This document shows, in pieces, positions 14,663-21,772 of a stretch of DNA of 23,595 nt. How positions within the stretch are numbered: position 1 is the stretch's first letter; each line of letters begins with the position of its first letter. The notes under the pieces were generated by a model. The model saw only the letters and a program-made list of their open reading frames with translations, searched no databases and was not told the DNA's origin. The translations under genes and the position numbers were made by a program. The stretch spans positions 1-23,595 of the forward strand of contig NZ_DAIUCK010000047.1 in assembly GCF_036846205.1 (NCBI RefSeq), given 5' to 3'. This DNA comes from Rhabdothermincola sp036846205 (GTDB taxonomy: Bacteria > Actinomycetota > Acidimicrobiia > Acidimicrobiales > Acidimicrobilacustridaceae).

Positions 14663-15741
14663 GGGCAGGTCCCGATGAATCGGCCCGGCTGGGCAGCGAC
14701 CGTGGTGCCGTCCTGGTCGAGGCGGGCCTGGCGCTACCACTGCTGCTTTTCCTCGTGCTGGGCATGGTCGACTTCGGCTATGCGGCGTTCCGCCAGAGCC
14801 AGTACTCCTCCGCAGCCCGCGACGGAGCCCGGGTGGCGATCCTCGATTACAAGGGCGCAGACGTCACTGGTAGCGCGGACTGGCAACGCATCGATCAGGC
14901 GGTGAGGGCACGCTTGGGAGGCAGTGCCGTCCTCGAAATGACCGCTCGTTGTTACCGCCAGGGATCGACATCGCCGATCGCCTGCACCAGCGCCACGCCG
15001 GACGTCGACCTCGTCGAGGTGCGTGTGTCGTGGCGCTACCAGCCGATCAGCCCCGCGGGATCGATCATCGGTGATCGGACCTTCACCTCCAGCTCGAGGA
15101 TGCTGATCACCGGGAAGCCCGAGCCGGCCACCGTCCCCGATGCGCCGATCCCGCCGCCGCCCGACCCGGTGGTATCCATCAACAGCACCACGTTCCACGC
15201 AGGCCAGACCCTGGTGGTGAGTGGGTCCGGCTTGCAGCCCGGGGTGCCGGTCACGATCCAGATTCCTGGGCTGCTGGGGGCGACGAACGTCACGGTCGGC
15301 CCCGACGGCTCGTTCAGCCTCTCGGTGCCCATCGCGACGGGTACGGCGCTGGGCGACTACCAGGTGCACGTGCAGTCGACCGTGTACGGCGAAACACGAA
15401 CGTTCGGCCCGTTCCCGTTCTCGGTGACGAACCCTCCCGCATGCCAGGCCACCTCGGTCACCGCCAGGCCCGACCCGGTGGGCAAGAAGGGCAACGGCAC
15501 CCTCAAGAGGGACCTCACCATCACCGTCCAGACCAATGGCTCGCCGCTGTGCACGAACCTCTCCGTGTTCGTCCAGGTGTCGAACACGACGGGCCAGTCC
15601 TTCGCCCTCAACGGCACCAGCTCGCCCTACAGCGTCACCATCGGTGCGAACCAGCTCACCACCTGGACGGGGGGTACCAAGACGATCATCGTCCGATGGG
15701 GAACCACCACCATCGGCACCGGGACCTTCACGGTCAACTGA
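14659..15741 (+). CDS. TadE-like protein fused to Ig-like domains
   Basis: A 360-residue protein. Its TadE head has SDRGAVLVEAGLALPLLLFL (13-32) and QYSSAARDGARVA, then an extracytoplasmic domain to about 152. A proline linker (IPPPPDPV) leads to an Ig-like/IPT-type domain (about 170-256: AGQTLVVSGSGLQPGVPVTI and a GSFSLSVPI turn typical of bacterial surface Ig repeats). A second beta-rich domain (about 258-360) has two cysteines. Ig-like domains on a TadE protein suggest a surface-exposed adhesive or structural role. The GTG start at 14659 overlaps the previous stop, indicating coupled translation. The stop codon's last base starts the AGGAGG of the next gene. The fusion is unusual compared with ordinary TadE proteins of about 150-200 residues. 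Confidence 0.82.
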   Translation: MRAGPDESARLGSDRGAVLVEAGLALPLLLFLVLGMVDFGYAAFRQSQYSSAARDGARVAILDYKGADVTGSADWQRIDQAVRARLGGSAVLEMTARCYRQGSTSPIACTSATPDVDLVEVRVSWRYQPISPAGSIIGDRTFTSSSRMLITGKPEPATVPDAPIPPPPDPVVSINSTTFHAGQTLVVSGSGLQPGVPVTIQIPGLLGATNVTVGPDGSFSLSVPIATGTALGDYQVHVQSTVYGETRTFGPFPFSVTNPPACQATSVTARPDPVGKKGNGTLKRDLTITVQTNGSPLCTNLSVFVQVSNTTGQSFALNGTSSPYSVTIGANQLTTWTGGTKTIIVRWGTTTIGTGTFTVN

Positions 15742-15751
15742 GGAGGCCTCC

Positions 15752-16954
15752 ATGCGTGCACGTGCCAGACGGATCCGGACCCGGGGCGACCGTGGCGTCA
15801 CCGTGGTGTTCGTGGCCGTCGGTCTGGTGGCCCTCCTGGCGGTGACCGGCCTCGCGGTCGACGGCGGCATCGCCTACGCGCAGCGCCGAACCATGCAGAA
15901 CGCTGCCGACTCCGCGGCCATGGCGGGCACTCGGATGGTCGACAAGATCCGCTTTCGTGATCCCAGTTCGGGCACCCCGGCTCCGGCGAATTCGGAGATC
16001 CTGGCTGCGATCGAGCGGGAGCTCGGCGCCCAAGGGGCGGACGGAGCCAGCTGCCGGTTCGTGCTCAACGACGCAACCCTCACCGAGGTCGGCCAGGACT
16101 TCTGCCAGAACCCGAGCTTCCTCGCCGCCGTCAACCTCAACACGGACCGCTTCCGTCCAGGCTCGGGCGCCGCGTGCACGACGGCTGAGACGGGCTGCTA
16201 CAAGATCGCCGGCGTGCGGGTGCGATCGGAGGACACCCGCGCCCTGTCGTTCGGTGCGTTCCTCGGAGCGGACAGCCTGACGGCGAGCGCTTCCGCCACC
16301 GCCACCATCCAGCCGCTGTACCGGACGGACGGCAGCCCCTTCATCGTCTGCGGCCGGGCCGATCTCGCCCCCGGGAACGCCTGGGACATCCTCGACCTCA
16401 ACGACAAGATCAAGCCCACCGCGCTGGGGGCGTGGTTCCCGCTGCAGTGGTCGAAGCTCCCGGACTGTGGAGCAGGGAACGAGTTCAAGGGAAAGGGGCC
16501 CGACAGCGGTGTAGCACTCAACACCTGGGTCGACGGGTACACCGGCAACGGCTTCGACGCGCAGATCCTGATCCAGGTCAGCGGGTTGAAGCCCTGTCCC
16601 CCGGCCAAGGACGGCTTCCCACCGGGTGGTTGCGGGATGCTCATCCCCATCGCCCGCCAGGGATGCGGGAAATCCTCGAGTGGTAAGGGGCCGACGTTCG
16701 ACTGCCCACCGGGAGTACCGGACCCGCTCAAGCCGCACCTGTACGTCGTGACCTGGACGGTGTGGATGGTCTACGGGAACGGTTCGAGCGGTTCGCCCGT
16801 GTGTGATACGAACCTGGCGAGTCTCGGGCTGAACGGTTCGATCAAGTACTGCGGTCAGCTCCTGGGTTACCCGCCTCCGGCTATGGGGGGCGGAGGCGGA
16901 ACGGGCGACGTCGTCGATCCGAGCCAGGCGCGGGTCCTGAAGCTGGCGCGGTAG
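15752..16954 (+). CDS. TadG-like surface protein
   Basis: A 400-residue protein whose N-terminus is a Tad domain: RGDRGVTVVFVAVGLVALLA (11-30), then GLAVDGGIAYAQRRTMQNAA and DSAAMAG, the classic TadG start. The ectodomain is long, rich in Gly/Pro and has many cysteines (for example in GGCGMLIPIARQGCG), suggesting several disulfides; it ends in a Gly-rich stretch. Unlike many TadG proteins it shows no von Willebrand A domain with a clear MIDAS. The ATG at 15752 has a perfect AGGAGG (15741-15746). It is the last gene of the ECF operon. Together the three Tad-like proteins share a DRG(A/V) motif before the helix, as expected if one peptidase handles all three, although TadG lacks the +5 Glu. Confidence 0.85.
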   Translation: MRARARRIRTRGDRGVTVVFVAVGLVALLAVTGLAVDGGIAYAQRRTMQNAADSAAMAGTRMVDKIRFRDPSSGTPAPANSEILAAIERELGAQGADGASCRFVLNDATLTEVGQDFCQNPSFLAAVNLNTDRFRPGSGAACTTAETGCYKIAGVRVRSEDTRALSFGAFLGADSLTASASATATIQPLYRTDGSPFIVCGRADLAPGNAWDILDLNDKIKPTALGAWFPLQWSKLPDCGAGNEFKGKGPDSGVALNTWVDGYTGNGFDAQILIQVSGLKPCPPAKDGFPPGGCGMLIPIARQGCGKSSSGKGPTFDCPPGVPDPLKPHLYVVTWTVWMVYGNGSSGSPVCDTNLASLGLNGSIKYCGQLLGYPPPAMGGGGGTGDVVDPSQARVLKLAR

Positions 16955-16964
16955 GCGCCCCCAT

Positions 16965-16998
16965 GCGCTCGCCGAGGTCGTGCAAGCCCGCGAGGCGC
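16965..16998. terminator. Possible hairpin between converging operons
   Basis: GCGCTCGC (16965-16972) can pair with GCGAGGCGC (16990-16998) with one bulged base, giving an 8-bp stem between the TadG gene and the Rieske gene ends. No T-run. Weak. Confidence 0.25.
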
Positions 16999-17015
16999 TG
17001 TCCCAGGGCGCGAGG

Positions 17016-18071
17016 TCAGGCGTTGCCCTTGCCCCGGTGCTTGCGTGACGCCGTGGCTTCGGTGGGGACCATGGTCGACTCGAACGTGCCCGGCGGTGGC
17101 GGCTCCCACACCAGCCGGTCGTCCCGCACCCCTTCTGCGTAGAACTGCGCGGCCCACTTGCGGAACTTCATGAACGGCCCGTCGGTGTCGGCCAGCGCGG
17201 GGCGCACGAGGTGGGCCTTGTTCTCCCAGATCGGCCCGTCTTCGATGACCTGCTTGTGCACCTCGTTGACGAAGGCCTCGCCCACGCTGGAGGTGGTGCC
17301 GTCGTCACCGAGGCTGCGGACCGTGAAGGTGAAGTGCAGCTCGCAGGTGTCCTCGTCGATGGGGGTGTTGCATCCCATGAGGAAGGTGTCGACGATGCCG
17401 CTGAACCGGGTGAAGGCGAAGCCCGGGCCCCAGTTGTCGACGTCGATGCGCCCTTCGACCACCCCTCGAGGAGTGGGGAACTTCTGCGAGGACCGCATGA
17501 CGGCGTGCGGCCCCTCCGCCCGGTACTCCTCGATCTCGGGCACCACCTCGGTGTTGTGGACGTACCGGAAGTGCGCGGAGTCGGCGCCGTTCTCGGCCAG
17601 CTCCTGCCAGGCGGCGTGCACCGTGTACCGGCGGCACACCGGCTCGGAGAACCCCTCGGCGGCGTTGAACTCCGCCAACTCGGGGATCTCCCACTGCGGG
17701 CCCACCGTCTCGTCCGGGTGGTACCAGGCCATGATCAGCCCGTTGCGCACGATGGTGGGGTACGAGCGGATGCGGGCCTTGGCGTTGGTGCGCTCGCTGT
17801 AGGGGATGCAGGTGTTTCGGCCCTCGCCGTCGAAGGTCCAGCCGTGGAAGGGGCACTCGATCTCCGTGCCCCTCACCGAGCCCCCGTGGCCGAGGTGTGC
17901 CCCGAGGTGGGGGCAGAACGCGTCCTGCAGGTGCACCGCACCGCTCTCGTCCCGCCACAGTACGAGGTGGCGGGCGAAGTAGTAGCGGGGGAGCACCTGG
18001 CCAGGGGCCAGTTCGTGGTCCCAGGCCACCTGGAACCAACCGAACGGGACGGGGAAGGGGTAGCGGCTCAT
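17016..18071 (-). CDS. Rieske non-heme iron oxygenase (KshA-like)
   Basis: A 351-residue oxygenase component. The Rieske [2Fe-2S] ligands are C53, H55, C73 and H76 (CPH...CPFH). The mononuclear iron site is NGADSAHFRYVH with bridging D164 and ligands H167 and H172; the third ligand is probably D278 in EDGPIWENK. The C-terminal DGPFMKFRKWAAQFY resembles KshA, the 3-ketosteroid 9-alpha-hydroxylase, and the sterol-acting Rieske group. A separate reductase is needed and is not in the window. I start at ATG 18071, with AGG 8 bases upstream; GTG 18080 is possible. It lies 18 bases after the amidohydrolase-like gene, in one operon behind a KstR-like operator. A steroid or terpenoid substrate is likely, but the exact position attacked is unknown. 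Confidence 0.9.
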   Translation of the reverse strand: MSRYPFPVPFGWFQVAWDHELAPGQVLPRYYFARHLVLWRDESGAVHLQDAFCPHLGAHLGHGGSVRGTEIECPFHGWTFDGEGRNTCIPYSERTNAKARIRSYPTIVRNGLIMAWYHPDETVGPQWEIPELAEFNAAEGFSEPVCRRYTVHAAWQELAENGADSAHFRYVHNTEVVPEIEEYRAEGPHAVMRSSQKFPTPRGVVEGRIDVDNWGPGFAFTRFSGIVDTFLMGCNTPIDEDTCELHFTFTVRSLGDDGTTSSVGEAFVNEVHKQVIEDGPIWENKAHLVRPALADTDGPFMKFRKWAAQFYAEGVRDDRLVWEPPPPGTFESTMVPTEATASRKHRGKGNA

Positions 18072-18089
18072 CGGCGGCACCTCACGGTC

Positions 18090-18959
18090 TCACTGGTCGA
18101 TCTTGAGCACACGGGCGGCGTTGTCCCGCAGGAACTTGGGCCACACCTCGTCGTCGAAGGGCACGCCGGGGAGCTCGGCGAAGATCCGGTCGTAGGTGAG
18201 CCCGGCTGGGAAGTAGCCCGCGTAGATGATCTTGTCGGCGCCCCGGGTGTTGGCGTAGTCGATGATCGCCCGCGGGTAGTGCCTGGGGGCGAAGGCGGAG
18301 GTGGAGTAGTAGAGGTTCGGCCACTTGAGCATGAGCTTGACCGCGAGGTCGGTCCAGGGCTCGGCGCCGTGGCGCATGACGAAGCGCAGCTCGGGGAAGA
18401 ACCAGCACACCTCGTCGATCAGCTCGACCTTCTGCGGGGCCATGGGCACCCGGGGCCCCGGCACGCCGGCGCAGACGAAGATGGGGATGTCGAGCTCCAC
18501 GCACTTGGCGTAGATGGGGTAGTAGCGCTTGTCGTTGATCGGCACCTGCACGCCCGCCGGGAAGGTGGTGGCGGCTTTGATGCCGTACCGCTCGTGCATC
18601 TCCACCAGGAAGCGCACGGCGTCCATGCCCTGGTTGGGGTCGACCGATGCGGAGGGGATGAACCGGTCGGGGAAGTCCTTGAGGGCCCGGTCCGCGTCGT
18701 CACGGCCGGGGCCGACCCCGATCATCGCCTTGTCGATACCGAACCGGTCGAGGTTGTCGACGACGACCGCCACCGGGTCGACGTTGTCCTCGAGGTCCGG
18801 CGGCACGTCCTTGAACATGTACTGGGCGGGGAAGCGGAACTCCTCGAGGCTCTCCTTGTCCCGCAGGTGCGGGGCCAGGAACTTGTAGACCTCCCGCCGG
18901 TCCGGTTTGGGGAAGCCGACCATCGTGTCGATGATCCCGACGTCGGTGGGCATGGCCAT
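18090..18959 (-). CDS. Amidohydrolase_2-fold protein lacking most metal ligands
   Basis: A 289-residue protein recognisable as amidohydrolase-2 by its overall pattern (DRFGIDKAMIGV, FPDRF, FFPELRFVMRHGAEPW, WPNLYYSTSAF, NAARVLKI). The usual metal ligands are largely missing. The N-terminal DxHxH is D11-T-M13-V-G15, the central histidine is replaced in FVCAGVPGP (C163), and the C-terminal GSDYP aspartate is Y249 in YAGYFP. Only H197 remains. I choose ATG 18959, because a TAGTAT -10 ends 7 bases upstream; the ATG at 18968 would overlap the -10, and ATG 18953 is also possible. It leads the operon with the Rieske oxygenase. It may bind rather than hydrolyse a steroid-derived ligand, or use different chemistry; this is inference. 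I recall similar sequences in mycobacteria, so the loss is probably not random decay. Confidence 0.82.
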   Translation of the reverse strand: MAMPTDVGIIDTMVGFPKPDRREVYKFLAPHLRDKESLEEFRFPAQYMFKDVPPDLEDNVDPVAVVVDNLDRFGIDKAMIGVGPGRDDADRALKDFPDRFIPSASVDPNQGMDAVRFLVEMHERYGIKAATTFPAGVQVPINDKRYYPIYAKCVELDIPIFVCAGVPGPRVPMAPQKVELIDEVCWFFPELRFVMRHGAEPWTDLAVKLMLKWPNLYYSTSAFAPRHYPRAIIDYANTRGADKIIYAGYFPAGLTYDRIFAELPGVPFDDEVWPKFLRDNAARVLKIDQ

Positions 18960-18966
18960 GGACCCC

Positions 18967-18984
18967 ATACTAGAACAGGTTCTA
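18967..18984 (-). promoter_or_regulatory. KstR-like operator fused to -10 (amidohydrolase-like/Rieske operon promoter)
   Basis: On the minus strand TAGAACCTGTTCTA (18984-18971) matches TnnAACnnGTTnnA fully and its last TA opens the -10 hexamer TAGTAT (18972-18967). Seven bases later comes ATG 18959, so the mRNA is probably leaderless. This is the best of the four matching sites. Confidence 0.75.
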
Positions 18985-19023
18985 GTTCGAGGGGAGCTGG
19001 CGGGCCCCTCGTCCTGGAGGGGG

Positions 19024-20436
19024 TCAGGCGGTGAGGCACTCGGCCGCGTCGCGCAGCTCGGCCACCGCGGCGGTGAAGCCGTCGACGATCTGCCAGAGGT
19101 CGGGAACCGTGTCCGGGCAGGCGATGACCCCGACGTCCATGTTGCCCATGTTCGACAGGACGGTGAGGTTGATGCCCGAACCTTCGATCAAGGGACCGAA
19201 CGGGTAGATCCCCTTCACCCGGGCACCGGCGATGTACAGCGGGATCGGAGGACCGGGCACGTTGCTGATCACCAGGTTCTGGACGGGCGGGAGTGTGCCG
19301 GCCACCTGCGGGAGCGCGTACAGCCGCAGCGCCAGGTTGTAGACGCCGGGCGGCGTGATCTGTGCCAGGTCCTGGATGAGGTCCGCGCCCATGGCGTTGT
19401 GCACCGCCTTGGCGTCTCTGGTCTCGGCGTGGATGGCCTCCAGCTGCCGGACCGGATCGTCCACGTCCACCGGCAGGCGGACGAACATGTTCGACACCTG
19501 GTTGGTCCCGCCGCCCGAGGTCTGCCCGTGCACCGACACCGGCACCGCCGCCACCAGTGGCCGGTCGGGCAGGTCGTCGTGGGCGAGCAACCAGCGTCGC
19601 AAGGTCATGGCCGTGGCCGCCAGCACGACATCGTTGACCGTGGTGCCGAACGCCGACTTGATGCACTTGAAGTCGTCCAGCTCGGCTTGACCGAACGCCA
19701 CCGCCCGGTTCCCTGTGATGGGCGCGCTGAGGCGGGTGCGCGGCCCGGTGAAGGGCAGGGCCGGGCTGAGGCCGTCGCCACCGAACGGCAGGACGCTGCG
19801 CCCCATGTCCACCAGCGAGCGGGTCGTACGGGCCAGGGCCCGCACCCCGCGCAGCGGGTTCGTGACCCGGTCGGCGACCGCGCCCGCGAGCACCGTCAGG
19901 TCGCTGGGCACGCGGTCGGGCTCCCAGGGCTCCTCGGGGGGCGGCGGGTCCGACGCGCCGGGCTCGAGGTCGAGCAGGTGGGCCATGAGATCAGCTCCGG
20001 TGATGCCGTCGATGGTGGCGTGGTGCATCTTGGTGACCAGCGCCGCCGAACCGTCCTCCAGCCCCTCCACCACGTGCATTTCCCACAGCGGTCTGCTCCG
20101 GTCGAGCGGCCGGCTGGCGATGTCGCCCACCACCTCGGCCAACTCGTGCAGCGACCCCGGTGGCGGCACCGCCAGGTGCGTGATGTGGCTGTCGAGGTTG
20201 AAGTCCGGGTCCTCGATCCACAGCGGGTGGTCCAAGCCGAGCGGCACCGGCACCAGCCGGCGGCGCAGCATCGGCATCAGGTGGATCCGGGCCTCGATGA
20301 GCCTGCGCACCCGGGCCACGGAGAACCCGCCCTGCATCGTCGACGGATCGAGGATGAGCACGCCGACGACGTGCATGTGATGGGTGGGCGTCTCCATGTA
20401 GAGGAAGGACGCGTCCATCCCGCTGAGGCGCTGCAT
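19024..20436 (-). CDS. Wax ester synthase / diacylglycerol acyltransferase (WS/DGAT)
   Basis: A 470-residue acyltransferase that moves an acyl group from acyl-CoA to a long alcohol or diacylglycerol to make storage lipid. The N-terminus QRLSGMDASFLYMETPTHHM is diagnostic, and the catalytic HHxxxDG reads HHATIDG (138-144). The C-terminal domain with NLVISNVPGP is also typical. Length matches the family. The ATG at 20436 has GGAGGT on the minus strand (20440-20445). Its stop is about 40 bases from the KstR-like operator region, and it diverges from the PI-PLC-like gene. A second, different copy begins at 22997. No KstR-like site is upstream. Membrane-associated, from family knowledge. Confidence 0.93.
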   Translation of the reverse strand: MQRLSGMDASFLYMETPTHHMHVVGVLILDPSTMQGGFSVARVRRLIEARIHLMPMLRRRLVPVPLGLDHPLWIEDPDFNLDSHITHLAVPPPGSLHELAEVVGDIASRPLDRSRPLWEMHVVEGLEDGSAALVTKMHHATIDGITGADLMAHLLDLEPGASDPPPPEEPWEPDRVPSDLTVLAGAVADRVTNPLRGVRALARTTRSLVDMGRSVLPFGGDGLSPALPFTGPRTRLSAPITGNRAVAFGQAELDDFKCIKSAFGTTVNDVVLAATAMTLRRWLLAHDDLPDRPLVAAVPVSVHGQTSGGGTNQVSNMFVRLPVDVDDPVRQLEAIHAETRDAKAVHNAMGADLIQDLAQITPPGVYNLALRLYALPQVAGTLPPVQNLVISNVPGPPIPLYIAGARVKGIYPFGPLIEGSGINLTVLSNMGNMDVGVIACPDTVPDLWQIVDGFTAAVAELRDAAECLTA

Positions 20437-20530
20437 CGGACCTCCAGTCCGGTCGAACCAGCCGAAGCCTGAGCCGGTGCTGGCACGCCGCCCGGCGGGC
20501 GCTCGACCATCACCACTCCAGGGGAGAGGG

Positions 20531-20536
20531 TACGTT
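20531..20536 (+). promoter_or_regulatory. -10 hexamer of a leaderless or short-leader promoter (PI-PLC-like gene)
   Basis: TACGTT (TAnnnT) is followed by eight bases and the ATG at 20545. The same hexamer occurs before the serine hydrolase gene at 22948. Inferred. Confidence 0.35.
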
Positions 20537-20544
20537 CCGGGGGC

Positions 20545-21768
20545 ATGGCCTCCCACTTCCGACCCCGTCCGGTCCGGCTCGCTCGGCTCCGGGCCGCTCT
20601 GGGCCCGATCATCTGCACCCTCGTCCTGGCCGCGGGGGCGTGCTCATCGGGCTCCTCAGGCTCGAACGAGGGTGCATCCACGGCTACCAGCCGTGAGGCC
20701 CCACCCATCAGGCTCAACCAGATCCAGGTGATCGGCTCGCACAACAGCTACCACGTCGAGCCCCCACCGGAGCAGCTCCAGGGCTTCCTGCAGGTGGTCC
20801 CGAGCGCCATCGAGCTCGCCTACACCCATGAGCCGCTCGCCGAGCAGTTCAGCTCCCAGGGCGTGCGCCAGATCGAGCTCGACGTGTTCGCCGACCCGGA
20901 CGGCACGCTCTGGCGGCCGCTCGGCACCCCGGGCTTCAAGGTGTTCCACATCGAGCAGGTCGACGAGGGCTCCCGCTGCGAGACCTTCGTGAGCTGCCTC
21001 GAGCAGGTGAAGGCCTGGTCGGGCGAGCACCCGGGCCATCTCCCCATCGCCATCCTGGTGGAGGTGAAGGACTCGGTCGACTTCCCGAACCCGCCGAACC
21101 CGGTGCCGGTCGGGCCGGCGGAGCTCGACGCGCTCGATGCCGAGATCCGCTCGGTGTTCGAGCCCGGCGAGCTGATCACCCCCGATGACGTGCGCGGCGA
21201 CCGGGCGACGCTCGAGGAAGCGGTGCTCGCCGGTCAGTGGCCGCTGCTCGACGACGTCCGCGGCCGGGTGATGTTCCTCCTCGACAACAAGCGCGACGAG
21301 TACGTGCAGGGCCATCCGTCACTGGAGGGACGGGTGGCGTTCACCCCCTCCGAGCCGGGCCAGCCGGATGCCGCGTTCATCAAGCGCAACGACCCGCTGG
21401 GCGAGAACCTGGCGCAGATCCAGGAGCTGGTGCGAGCCGGCTACGTGGTGCGCACCCGGGCCGACTCGCCGGTCACGACGCCGTCTTCGGGGGATCGCAG
21501 CCAGCTCGAGGCGGCGCTGGCCAGTGGCGCGCAGTGGATCAGCACCGACTACCCGCTGCCGGGCATGGCTCAGCGCTGGGGGTCGGACTACGTGGCGTCG
21601 ATCCCGGGCGGCATGCCGGCACGCTGCAACCCCGTGAACGCGCCTCCCGGTTGCGAGCCGAACGACCTCGAGGACCTGGATCTGCCGCTCGGTCCGTGGG
21701 CGCCCGAGTCCCCGCCGCCGACCTACCCGAGGCCGACCGTCACCGCCGGGCTGGGCGACTCGGGTTGA
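20545..21768 (+). CDS. PI-PLC-like phosphodiesterase lipoprotein (calcium-dependent C1 type)
   Basis: A 407-residue secreted protein. A basic N-terminus and hydrophobic segment end in AGAC, a slightly atypical lipobox with C33 as the likely lipid site, followed by a Ser/Gly linker. The catalytic domain starts at about 55 with QVIGSHNSYH (general-base H66), then E111 and D113 in IELDVFADP (metal site) and H135 in FKVFHI (second catalytic His). Later strands LVEVKD and VMFLLDNK and WISTDYPLPG complete a TIM-barrel pattern of Ca-dependent phosphoinositide phospholipase C. It would cleave phosphoinositides or related glycerophosphodiesters outside the cell; the true substrate is unknown. Its stop lies 4 bp from the converging serine hydrolase stop. 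Confidence 0.85.
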   Translation: MASHFRPRPVRLARLRAALGPIICTLVLAAGACSSGSSGSNEGASTATSREAPPIRLNQIQVIGSHNSYHVEPPPEQLQGFLQVVPSAIELAYTHEPLAEQFSSQGVRQIELDVFADPDGTLWRPLGTPGFKVFHIEQVDEGSRCETFVSCLEQVKAWSGEHPGHLPIAILVEVKDSVDFPNPPNPVPVGPAELDALDAEIRSVFEPGELITPDDVRGDRATLEEAVLAGQWPLLDDVRGRVMFLLDNKRDEYVQGHPSLEGRVAFTPSEPGQPDAAFIKRNDPLGENLAQIQELVRAGYVVRTRADSPVTTPSSGDRSQLEAALASGAQWISTDYPLPGMAQRWGSDYVASIPGGMPARCNPVNAPPGCEPNDLEDLDLPLGPWAPESPPPTYPRPTVTAGLGDSG

Positions 21769-21772
21769 CCGC

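Noticed and set aside
15388..15410. GAACGTTC palindrome considered as another KstR-like site
   Set aside because: It lies inside the TadE-Ig coding region, lacks the 2-bp centre between AAC and GTT and has no adjacent -10 leading to a gene.
15752..16954. von Willebrand A (MIDAS) domain in the TadG-like protein
   Set aside because: No DxSxS motif with supporting Thr/Asp positions could be found in the ectodomain.
17211..19034. Long plus-strand open frame opposite the Rieske and amidohydrolase-like genes
   Set aside because: The translation is Val/Gly/His/Arg-rich with no motif, while the minus strand carries clear Rieske ligands and an amidohydrolase-fold pattern.
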